Part shown: piece after piece, positions 1 through 5,170 of the stretch
Layout of the letters: each line of letters opens with the position of its first letter
How positions within the stretch are numbered: position 1 is the stretch's first letter
Assembly: GCA_002403175.1 (NCBI GenBank)
Contig: DHHG01000306.1
Coordinates: 1-5,170 of the forward strand
From: Syntrophaceae bacterium UBA4778
GTDB lineage: Bacteria; Desulfobacterota; Syntrophia; Syntrophales; UBA4778
Direction: 5' to 3'
Length of the DNA stretch: 5,170 nt
Made by a program: the position numbers and the translations under genes
The notes under the pieces: model-generated
Seen by the model: only the letters and a program-made list of their open reading frames with translations
The model's database searches: none
What the model was told of the DNA's origin: nothing

Positions 1-638
1 CTGTGATCGGCTGCACAACAGAGAAACACATGGTCAGGAACGACGATTATGCCTATACGGCGCCCCAGGATTTTAAACCTGCTCCGCCGCCTACGGGGTC
101 GATCTGGGCGGGGGTCAATTCAAAGAATTCACTGTTTTCGGATAAGAGGGCGCAATATGTGAATGATATTCTGACGATCATCATAGAAGAATCGTCGGAG
201 GGAGCCAATAACGCCAAGACGGATACCAATAAAGAGTCTACGTTGTCTGCAGCGTTCAACGGAATGGCGCAGACCTCTCCTCCCAAAACCATCCTGTCAG
301 GACTTTCCTTGAGTGGCTCTCTCAGCAACAAACTTCAAGGAGAAGGGAAAACCAAGCGGGACGGGAATCTGAAAGCGAGGATTACAGCTAGAGTTACAGG
401 TGTTATGCAGAACGGCAATCTCCTCCTGGAAGGCAGAAGGCAAGTGTCTGTTAATGCCGAAGATCAGTATATCATCATTACCGGTGTGGTTCGACCGGAA
501 GATATCACCACGGATAATACCATCTCTTCGCAATATATAGCTGATGCGAGGATTATGTATGGCGGTCGCGGAGTCGTCAATGACAAAATGAGGCCGGGCT
601 GGGCAACCAGAGTACTAGACTGGGTATGGCCGTTCTAG
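1..638 (+). CDS. flgH: Flagellar L-ring lipoprotein FlgH (5' end outside window)
   Basis: FlgH forms the L-ring in the outer membrane, the outer bushing through which the flagellar rod turns. The reading frame is open from the window edge (first full codon at position 3). It begins V-I-G-C, which matches a lipobox, so the cysteine at 12-14 is very probably the lipidated first residue of the mature protein. The GTG at position 3 is therefore not the start; the rest of the signal peptide lies upstream. Counting from position 3, family motifs follow in order: GSIW near residue 32, DKRAQYVNDILT near 47-58, NGNLLLEGRRQVSVN near 137-151, GVVRPEDI near 161-168, DNTISSQYIADARI near 171-184, and the aromatic tail WVWPF at 207-211. 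The mature part is about 208 residues, normal for FlgH. flgI follows after 28 bp, in keeping with one operon. Identification is secure; only the N-terminus is missing. Confidence 0.97.
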   Translation, partial: VIGCTTEKHMVRNDDYAYTAPQDFKPAPPPTGSIWAGVNSKNSLFSDKRAQYVNDILTIIIEESSEGANNAKTDTNKESTLSAAFNGMAQTSPPKTILSGLSLSGSLSNKLQGEGKTKRDGNLKARITARVTGVMQNGNLLLEGRRQVSVNAEDQYIIITGVVRPEDITTDNTISSQYIADARIMYGGRGVVNDKMRPGWATRVLDWVWPF

Positions 639-666
639 AGAGATTTGAAATTAAAGGAAGCAGATT

Positions 667-1836
667 ATGCACAGGATAATCAAAACAGCTCTGATGTGGT
701 TGATCGCAGCAGCGTTGGCCTTGCCGGTTTCGCCAGCCTCAGCCGCACGGATCAAGGATATTGCCAGTCTTGGGGGAGTCAGGGATAACCAGTTGATAGG
801 GTACGGGCTGGTAGTTGGTTTGGCAGGAACGGGGGATAACATCAAAAACGGGTTCACTCGGGAAACACTTGCCAATATATTGACACGGCAAGGACTCTCG
901 ATGAAGGACAAGGACTTGAAATCCAATAATGTCGCATCTGTAATTGTTACCGCCAAGCTTCCACCTTTTTCTAAAATCGGATCGAAAATTGATATTGAGG
1001 TTTCGTCTATTGGAGATGCCAAAAGTCTCCTCGGAGGAACGCTTCTGATGACGCCGCTCAGGGGTGCTGACAGTGAAATCTATGCAGTCGCTCAAGGACC
1101 GATTACCCTCGGCGGATTTTCGGCTTCCGGAGCGGCGGGAGGCGGCGTGAGTAAAAACCACACCACCGTGGGAGGCATTGCCAATGGAGCCTTTGTGGAA
1201 AAAGAATTGAAGTACGATTTTGAGAAAAACAGGGTATTCTCCATTAACTTGTATCAGGCCGATTTTACCACGTCGACCCGGTTGGCAAATATTATCAACA
1301 GGCACATCAAAGAGGTTCGTGCCAACCTCATTGATTCCAACTCGGTGACAGTTAGTCTGAAAGAGGGTTTCAACGGAAATGTCGTTAAAGTTGTTTCGGA
1401 GATTGAAAATCTTGATGTGCCGGTTGATTCAGTTGCTACAGTTATTCTCAATGAGAAAACGGGAACTGTAATCATGGGAGAAAAGGTAAGAATATCCACA
1501 GTAGCGATTGCGCATGGAAATCTTAGCATTGAGATCAAAGAGCAAAAGAAAGTGTCTCAACCGCTCCCGTTTGCTCCGCAGGCGACCATCGGGAGCATGC
1601 CCCAGGAAGTTGGAGGGGCTGTGATGGGGCAAGGAGGACAGACGGTAGTGACCCCTGATTCAAAAGTGGCTGCGGCTGAAGAAAAGAATCAACTGATGCT
1701 CGTTCCCAAGGGGATTACAATTCAGGAAGTTGTGAAAGCCCTGAATGCGATAGGTGTATCGCCCCGTGATCTGATTACAATATTGCAGTCAATCAAGGCA
1801 GCAGGTGCCTTGCAAGCTGATTTAAGAATTATTTAG
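667..1836 (+). CDS. flgI: Flagellar P-ring protein FlgI precursor
   Basis: FlgI assembles into the periplasmic P-ring around the distal rod, together with the FlgH L-ring. The 389-residue product starts at an ATG with AAGGAAG at 654-660, six bases upstream. A Sec signal peptide is evident: basic MHRIIK, a hydrophobic core to about residue 20, then SPASA with likely cleavage near residue 26 or 27. The mature start RIKDIASLGGVRDNQLIGYG (28-47) is the FlgI hallmark, followed by GLVVGLAGTGD (47-57) and FSKIGSKIDIEVSSIGDAKSL (about 101-121), GGTLLMTPL (123-131), QGPITLGGFS (143-152), and the C-terminal VVKALNAIGVSPRDLITILQ (355-374) and LQADLRII ending. A Gly/Gln/Met-rich stretch at about 299-325, between VSQP and GGQTVVTP, looks longer than in the enterobacterial protein as I remember it. 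No frameshift or missing motif was seen. Confidence 0.98.
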   Translation: MHRIIKTALMWLIAAALALPVSPASAARIKDIASLGGVRDNQLIGYGLVVGLAGTGDNIKNGFTRETLANILTRQGLSMKDKDLKSNNVASVIVTAKLPPFSKIGSKIDIEVSSIGDAKSLLGGTLLMTPLRGADSEIYAVAQGPITLGGFSASGAAGGGVSKNHTTVGGIANGAFVEKELKYDFEKNRVFSINLYQADFTTSTRLANIINRHIKEVRANLIDSNSVTVSLKEGFNGNVVKVVSEIENLDVPVDSVATVILNEKTGTVIMGEKVRISTVAIAHGNLSIEIKEQKKVSQPLPFAPQATIGSMPQEVGGAVMGQGGQTVVTPDSKVAAAEEKNQLMLVPKGITIQEVVKALNAIGVSPRDLITILQSIKAAGALQADLRII

Positions 1837-1859
1837 AAAGGGGGGATGGAAAGCAGAAT

Positions 1860-2192
1860 ATGGAAATCCTGGGTGCCGGAATGAAGCTGCCGGGCAATCA
1901 AGTAATCGAAAAAAAAGACGATATAAACAATAGACAGGCGGAAGATGAAAAAAAGCTGAAAAAAGCCTGCGCGGGTTTTGAATCGCTATTTGTTTATCAG
2001 ATGCTTAAAACGATGCGTAAAAGTATTCCTCAGAGCGGATTTTTAACCAAGGGTCCCGGCAGAGACACTTATGAGATGATGCTTGATCAAAAAATAGCGG
2101 ATAATGTAGCCGGTAAACAGGGGGGATTCGGTCTGCAAAAAATGCTTGTAGAGCAAATGTCCCATATTAAAAGGAATTCAGAAAAAAAATAA
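1860..2192 (+). CDS. flgJ: Rod-binding protein FlgJ, single-domain form (no glucosaminidase domain)
   Basis: This 110-residue protein matches the N-terminal rod-binding domain of FlgJ, the periplasmic cap or scaffold for rod assembly. Visible family features are the AGFESLFVYQMLKTMRKSIP segment (38-57), Gly-rich GFLTKGPGRDTYEMMLDQ (60-77), and GGFGLQKMLVEQM (88-100). The N-terminal 35 residues are charged and Lys-rich, without a signal peptide, consistent with export by the flagellar type III apparatus. The C-terminal peptidoglycan hydrolase domain of the roughly 310-residue enteric FlgJ is absent; the gene ends cleanly at TAA, so this is the short family form rather than a truncation. The ATG at 1860 is the only plausible in-frame start before Met8; GGAAAG at 1848-1853 is six bases upstream, and the stronger AAGGGGGG (1838-1845) is rather far. 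It sits 23 bp after flgI, in the usual place. Confidence 0.94.
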   Translation: MEILGAGMKLPGNQVIEKKDDINNRQAEDEKKLKKACAGFESLFVYQMLKTMRKSIPQSGFLTKGPGRDTYEMMLDQKIADNVAGKQGGFGLQKMLVEQMSHIKRNSEKK

Positions 2193-2200
2193 AAAAGTAT

Positions 2201-2228
2201 TAAAGATTAGGATACATCTTGCCGATAA
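2201..2228 (+). promoter_or_regulatory. Putative sigma-28 (FliA) promoter for flgM-flgN-flgK-flgL
   Basis: The flgJ-flgM gap holds TAAAGATT (2201-2208) and an exact GCCGATAA (2221-2228). The known sigma-28 consensus is TAAAGTTT, 11 bases, GCCGATAA; here six of eight -35 bases match, the -10 is perfect, and the spacer is 12, one base longer than optimal. By analogy transcription would begin around 2235, leaving a leader of about 26 nt with the flgM ribosome site AAGGAG (2248-2253). A run of A-rich sequence (2182-2204) lies just upstream. Position before the anti-sigma-28 gene is where such a promoter is expected. Activity is inferred, not shown. Confidence 0.8.
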
Positions 2229-2260
2229 ATATGATATAGGAAAGAGCAAGGAGATGGAAT

Positions 2261-2572
2261 ATGAAAATATCCAAGACAGACGACACCAATATTCAGTTGA
2301 TCCAGCAATACCAGAGGACTGATAAGGTTAACGGCACAGGAGCCGAAACGAAAGCTCTTGGAAATTCATCATCTCCGGAAGAAAAAGTGAATCTATCCAC
2401 CACGGCAAGAGACATTCAGAAACTGAAGAACTTAATCAACCAATTACCAGATGTAAGGTCCGAAAAGGTTGAAAACCTGAAAAAACAGGTCGAACAGGGG
2501 ACTTACAAGGTTGATAGTGAAAAGGTTGCCGGTAAGATGGTGGGAGAATCGCTTTTGGATAACTTATCCTGA
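2261..2572 (+). CDS. flgM: Anti-sigma-28 factor FlgM
   Basis: FlgM binds and inhibits the flagellar sigma factor FliA (sigma-28) until the hook-basal body is complete, then is exported through the flagellum so late genes can be expressed. The 103-residue product begins at ATG with a good AAGGAG (2248-2253) seven bases upstream. The first 40 residues are polar and low in hydrophobics, as expected for the disordered export half. The sigma-binding half is clear: EKVNLSTTARDIQKLKNLIN (41-60), then PDVRSEKVENLKKQVEQGTY (63-82), KVDSEKVAGKMVGESLLDNL (83-102). Length and motif order are normal for the family. It follows a 68-bp gap with a sigma-28-like promoter, suggesting feedback on its own target sigma factor, and it heads the flgN-flgK-flgL group. 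Confidence 0.95.
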   Translation: MKISKTDDTNIQLIQQYQRTDKVNGTGAETKALGNSSSPEEKVNLSTTARDIQKLKNLINQLPDVRSEKVENLKKQVEQGTYKVDSEKVAGKMVGESLLDNLS

Positions 2573-2644
2573 TTACTTGCCCTCCCAATTCAAACTGACC
2601 TTTTCCGTATCCTAAATCCATTGTGATGCATACGAGTGTTTGTG

Positions 2645-2667
2645 TGCTTGCAGGTTATCTGCACGCA
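2645..2667 (+). other. Small imperfect hairpin in the flgM-flgN gap
   Basis: The 123-bp flgM-flgN gap has no convincing gene. Within it, TGCAG (2649-2653) and CTGCA (2659-2663) form a perfect 5-bp stem with loop GTTAT; after one T-C mismatch the stem gains three more pairs (2645-2647 with 2665-2667). No T-run follows, so it does not look like a terminator. It ends 16 bases before the flgN ribosome site and could affect message processing or flgN translation; a role is speculative. Confidence 0.35.
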
Positions 2668-2683
2668 GAGATTGCATGTATTT

Positions 2684-2688
2684 GGGAG
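2684..2688 (+). promoter_or_regulatory. Ribosome binding site that sets the flgN start
   Basis: GGGAG lies seven bases before the ATG at 2696. The longer reading frame from GTG at 2636 has no comparable purine-rich site and would add 20 residues, including two cysteines, unlike any FlgN N-terminus I know. This supports starting flgN at 2696. Confidence 0.7.
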
Positions 2689-2695
2689 CATACCC

Positions 2696-3244
2696 ATGTT
2701 AAATCAACAAGTTGAGTTTAAACACCATCTTATCTGTGAAACAGAAATTAATACTCTTTTTGATAATCTGATCTCAGTGCTTGGAGAAGAAATCGAGCTT
2801 TACCGTAAGCTTCTCGAAACACTTCAGGAAGAGAAAGGAATCCTTTTACAGCCGATCCTGGAAAGAATTCATTCGATTAACAATCTGAAAGAGACACAGG
2901 TGCTTAAGGCCCGATTGCTGGAAGAGATCAGAATTAATACCATGAGAAAAATATCTAGTATACTCGGTATAGAAGAGTCAAATGATATCAGGGCCATCAT
3001 CATTCATTCCGAAGAGGCAAAAGGGGTTCAATTGCAGAGGCGTTATGAAATACTGATCGCCATTCTGAGGGAGATCAGGGATCTGAATACGAAAAACAAG
3101 ATGCTGCTGGATGCCTCTCTCCAATCGGTAAGTGCCTCTATCAGATTCATTAATGATATGATGTCTTCCGGTCCGACGTATATGGAAACGGGGGACATGG
3201 CCCTGCAGAACAGCAATGGAAGGCTGTTGCGCACGGAAGGCTAA
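2696..3244 (+). CDS. flgN: Flagellar export chaperone FlgN
   Basis: FlgN is the cytoplasmic chaperone that holds the hook-filament junction proteins FlgK and FlgL before export. From the ATG at 2696 the product has 182 residues, a little longer than many FlgN proteins. It is predicted almost wholly alpha-helical: an N-terminal helix LFDNLISVLGEEIELYRKLL (21-40) where FlgN proteins have their leading helix, Glu/Lys-rich middle helices (41-95), and a C-terminal helix RRYEILIAILREIRDLNTKN (115-134) with the typical N-x-x-N pattern, ending with GPTYMETGDM (159-168), which matches the usual Y-x-x-x-G tail. Sequence conservation in this family is low, so the call rests on these features plus its place between flgM and flgK. 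It ends 18 bp before flgK, its likely client gene. Confidence 0.9.
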   Translation: MLNQQVEFKHHLICETEINTLFDNLISVLGEEIELYRKLLETLQEEKGILLQPILERIHSINNLKETQVLKARLLEEIRINTMRKISSILGIEESNDIRAIIIHSEEAKGVQLQRRYEILIAILREIRDLNTKNKMLLDASLQSVSASIRFINDMMSSGPTYMETGDMALQNSNGRLLRTEG

Positions 3245-3262
3245 AAAGGGCAAAGGTGGAAT

Positions 3263-4966
3263 ATGTCAGGCATTCTAGGTATTTTGCATACAGCGAAACA
3301 GGCGATTTTGAGCGAAATGTCGGCCATTAATACGACAGGCTCCAATATTGCCAATGCAAACACGACAAGTTATGCCCGGCTCAGACCTGTTTTCAGTACA
3401 GTGGGCAGCTCCAGTTCCGATTCCCCTCAAGATCAGATTGGCGTTCAGATATCAGATATACAGCGTGTTTACGACAAATTTCTCGAAAGCCAGATTGTCG
3501 AGCAAGAAAATAGAATTGGGTATACCGATACCCGCAGAAACGCTCTTGACCGTATCGAAGCTGCTATGAACCAGAGCGATGGGGGCAGCATAAACGAGGT
3601 GCTGAGCGAATTCTGGGGAGCATGGAATGATCTGGCAGCCAATCCGAGCGGTACTGCAGAAAGAGATGCCCTGGTTTCCGTATCTCAGAGCCTGACATCC
3701 ATGATCAGCCAGGAAGCCGATAATCTTATCCAGATCGGACGAGATATGGATAGTACCATCGATGATACACTAACTCAGGTAAATCAGTATTCTGCCGATA
3801 TCGCAAACTACAATAGACAGATTACGCAAATAGAAATGGCTGGCGGCAGTGCGAATAACCTTCGCGACAAGAGGTCCGAACTGTTACAAAATATGGCAAA
3901 TGCATTAGATATCCAATATTATGAGAACTCCCAAGGTGCTTACAATATCATGCTCGCCAACGGAACCCCGCTGGTCGTTGACGATACCAGCTGGGAACTC
4001 TCCATGGAAACGGATGCTTTCAACGCGTCCGGTTATCATCGTATTATTGCCAGCAGTTCTCCCCAAACGGCACTGGATAATGTGATTACCGGTGGTAAAG
4101 TCGGTGCGCTCCTGGAGATGAGGGATACAACCATAGATGATTACCTGAGCCAGTTGGATACGATTGCTGAGGGCATCGTGAACAGCGTCAATGGGCGACA
4201 CGCAGTCGGATACAATGCATATAGTGATTTGGGCGGAGCATTTTTTGAGCCGTTCACAGAGGCCAAAAATATGCAAGTCAGTGCTTCTGTTTTATCTGAT
4301 CCCCAGAAGATCGCAGCTTCAGCGACCGTGAATGGAGATGGAAATAATGCCCTTCTGATCGCATCTATCAAGGACGGTCAAGTGTATCCGGCTCTACTGG
4401 ACATTTCCGTTTCCAATGCAGATGACGGCACCAATGAAAATCCGGGATTTACTGCCCTGATCGATAACAGCGATGCGGTAACAAGAAGTACCACAACTGG
4501 TCATCCAATTACTCTGACGAGAGGAGCAACTGCAGGAGCGTGGACCGTTACGGATAACGGCGGCTATACGGGTCTAGCTGTCCTTTCGGCGGATGCAACA
4601 ACGGTTACCCTGGACCTTGGTGGCTCTGGAACCGCTGATATTACTCTTTCTTTGAGTGGAGATTGGCAACAGAACGATTCAGCTTCCTTCAAGCTGGTTC
4701 AAAATAAGAGTTTGGTGACTTGTAGTGGATTGTTTGATGCACTGGTAGCTCAGGTAGGCCAGGATGTCGCTGATTGCGCAAGAAACCAGGAAAAACAAAC
4801 GGCTGTCGCCAATCAGCTCAATACTCAAAAGGAATCGATATCCGGCGTATCCATCGATGAGGAAATGACAAATCTGATAAAATATCAGTTCGCATATAAC
4901 GCTGCAGGCAAGCTTGCTAATACGGTAAACGAAATGCTGGACACAATGATTAATCTGGGGAAATAA
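3263..4966 (+). CDS. flgK: Flagellar hook-associated protein 1 FlgK (HAP1)
   Basis: FlgK is the first of the two junction proteins joining the hook to the filament; it is exported through the flagellar channel and assembles outside the cell. The 567-residue product starts at ATG preceded by AAAGGTGG (3252-3259). The N-terminus shows the axial-protein helix and motif: SAINTTGSNIANANTTSYAR (20-39), close to the usual ANTPGYSRQ but with Thr-Ser in place of Pro-Gly. Coiled-coil-like helices run from about 75 to 215, with FWGAWNDLAANPSGTAERDA (117-136) typical of FlgK. The C-terminus is diagnostic: GVSIDEEMTNLIKYQFAYNA (528-547) and ANTVNEMLDTMINLG (552-566). Between NNALLIASIKDG (361-372) and the junction leading into LFDALVAQVGQ (490-500), an insertion of about 110 residues, Thr/Gly/Asp-rich and beta-like, separates parts that I expect to be nearly adjacent. 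There are two cysteines (487, 505), unusual for an exported axial protein. Confidence 0.97.
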   Translation: MSGILGILHTAKQAILSEMSAINTTGSNIANANTTSYARLRPVFSTVGSSSSDSPQDQIGVQISDIQRVYDKFLESQIVEQENRIGYTDTRRNALDRIEAAMNQSDGGSINEVLSEFWGAWNDLAANPSGTAERDALVSVSQSLTSMISQEADNLIQIGRDMDSTIDDTLTQVNQYSADIANYNRQITQIEMAGGSANNLRDKRSELLQNMANALDIQYYENSQGAYNIMLANGTPLVVDDTSWELSMETDAFNASGYHRIIASSSPQTALDNVITGGKVGALLEMRDTTIDDYLSQLDTIAEGIVNSVNGRHAVGYNAYSDLGGAFFEPFTEAKNMQVSASVLSDPQKIAASATVNGDGNNALLIASIKDGQVYPALLDISVSNADDGTNENPGFTALIDNSDAVTRSTTTGHPITLTRGATAGAWTVTDNGGYTGLAVLSADATTVTLDLGGSGTADITLSLSGDWQQNDSASFKLVQNKSLVTCSGLFDALVAQVGQDVADCARNQEKQTAVANQLNTQKESISGVSIDEEMTNLIKYQFAYNAAGKLANTVNEMLDTMINLGK

Positions 4967-4977
4967 CGATTGGTCGC

Positions 4978-5005
4978 AGTGAAGAGTGACAAGTAACGGG
5001 TGACG
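4978..5005 (+). repeat. Degenerate heptamer tandem repeat, four units (AGTGACG-like)
   Basis: In the 77-bp flgK-flgL gap four consecutive 7-base units read AGTGAAG, AGTGACA, AGTAACG and GGTGACG. All four share GT-x-A at positions 2, 3 and 5, and each differs from AGTGACG at only one position. The array begins 12 bases after the flgK stop and runs directly into a hairpin. Function is unknown; it may be a dispersed short repeat of the genome or a chance remnant of slippage. Confidence 0.6.
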
Positions 5006-5022
5006 AGCGGGGAAAATCCGCT
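5006..5022 (+). other. Hairpin upstream of flgL
   Basis: AGCGG (5006-5010) and CCGCT (5018-5022) form a perfect 5-bp stem with a 7-base loop, extendable by one G-T pair. It lies 10 bases before the flgL ribosome site. The six-T run at 5038-5043 is 15 bases further on and sits between the ribosome site and the ATG, so this is not a standard terminator. It could mark an RNA processing or stability point between flgK and flgL; that is inference. Confidence 0.4.
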
Positions 5023-5043
5023 GAATAAGAACAGGAGTTTTTT

Positions 5044-5170
5044 ATGTTGACGCGCGTTTCTGATAGCTTAAAGTTCAATACAGCCATTAATAACCTCTTT
5101 AAGGTTCAGACGCAGTATAATGATTTAGCGGAAAAGATGGCCACGCAGAAAAAAGTGAACCGGCCATCAG
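5044..5170 (+). CDS. flgL: Flagellar hook-associated protein 3 FlgL (3' end outside window)
   Basis: Only the first 42 codons are inside the window, too late and too short to be a complete gene, but the translation is recognisable. It starts MLTRVSDSLKFNTAINNL and continues with QTQYNDLAEKMATQKKVNRPS, matching the flagellin/FlgL N-terminal helix pattern (N-x-L ... Q-x-x-x-N/D-x-L-x-x-x-(L/M)-(S/A)-T-G/Q-K-x-(V/I)-N-R-P-S). FlgL sits between FlgK and the filament and is the second client of FlgN. The ATG has AGGAG (5033-5037) six bases upstream. Placement right after flgK, and the non-flagellin spacing of this operon, favour FlgL over flagellin itself. The remainder of the gene lies past the right edge. 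Confidence 0.94.
   Translation, partial: MLTRVSDSLKFNTAINNLFKVQTQYNDLAEKMATQKKVNRPS

Noticed and set aside
739..1305. Long minus-strand open frame (188 codons) opposite flgI
   Set aside because: It is the mirror of a well-supported gene, has no recognisable family motif in its translation, and codon structure is explained by flgI.
1840..1845. Run of six G before flgJ as a possible phase-variable tract
   Set aside because: It is outside the coding sequence, short, and most simply part of a ribosome-binding region.
2182..2189. Run of eight A at the end of flgJ
   Set aside because: Slippage would change only the last Lys codons and the stop; with no hairpin before it, it is not a terminator on this strand. 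It may contribute to the A-rich region upstream of the flgM promoter.
2636..2695. GTG start giving a 202-residue FlgN
   Set aside because: No ribosome site near the GTG, the extra 20 residues are Cys-containing and unlike FlgN, and GGGAG with correct spacing supports ATG at 2696.
3716..3723. A second exact GCCGATAA inside flgK
   Set aside because: The position 15 bases upstream reads ATCC rather than TAAA, and it lies within conserved coding sequence (codons for A-D-N-L), so it is most likely chance.
3905..4276. Minus-strand open frame of 123 codons opposite flgK
   Set aside because: It overlaps the conserved FlgK frame, shows no family motif, and is probably a shadow.
5038..5043. Six-T run after the flgK-flgL hairpin as a terminator
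   Set aside because: It is 15 bases past the stem and lies between the flgL ribosome site and its ATG; termination there would defeat expression of flgL.
1..5170. CRISPR array, tRNA/rRNA gene, insertion sequence, defence or other accessory system
   Set aside because: No regular repeat-spacer pattern, no clover-leaf or rRNA-like sequence, no transposase motifs or terminal inverted repeats were seen; all coding space is flagellar.

Overview
The window is a continuous block of flagellar genes, all on the + strand: flgH (5' end outside the window), flgI, flgJ, flgM, flgN, flgK and the first 42 codons of flgL. Every protein is recognisable from conserved family motifs. The order flgH-flgI-flgJ-flgM-flgN-flgK-flgL, a short FlgJ with only the rod-binding domain, and the presence of L-ring and P-ring genes indicate a Gram-negative diderm with a periplasmic flagellum base. 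From general knowledge this layout suits a deltaproteobacterium (Desulfobacterota, for example a Geobacter- or Syntrophus-like lineage). That placement is inference; no taxonomic marker is present.

Layout. Positions 1-638 hold the L-ring lipoprotein FlgH, cut off inside its signal peptide just before the lipobox cysteine. Positions 667-1836 hold the P-ring protein FlgI with a Sec signal peptide. Positions 1860-2192 hold a single-domain FlgJ. A 68-bp gap (2193-2260) carries a sequence very close to the sigma-28 (FliA) consensus, with an exact GCCGATAA -10 element, ahead of flgM (2261-2572), the anti-sigma-28 factor. A 123-bp gap (2573-2695) with a small imperfect hairpin precedes flgN (2696-3244, start revised to ATG with GGGAG upstream), the chaperone for FlgK and FlgL. 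flgK (3263-4966) encodes hook-filament junction protein 1 and has an apparent inserted beta-rich domain of about 110 residues. A 77-bp gap (4967-5043) with a degenerate heptamer repeat and a perfect 5-bp-stem hairpin precedes flgL, junction protein 2.

How the genes work together. The first three genes build the periplasmic and outer-membrane bushing and the distal rod. The promoter before flgM suggests that flgM-flgN-flgK-flgL can be transcribed as a late unit by sigma-28. FlgM would then restrain its own sigma factor until the hook is finished and FlgM is exported, while FlgN delivers FlgK and FlgL for the hook-filament junction. No terminator was found between flgJ and flgM, so read-through from upstream is also likely.

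This is an ordinary core flagellar locus rather than an accessory island. I found no new system. The points worth a second look are the sigma-28 promoter, the FlgK insertion and its two cysteines, the flgK-flgL intergenic repeat, and smaller variations in FlgI, FlgJ and the flgN leader.
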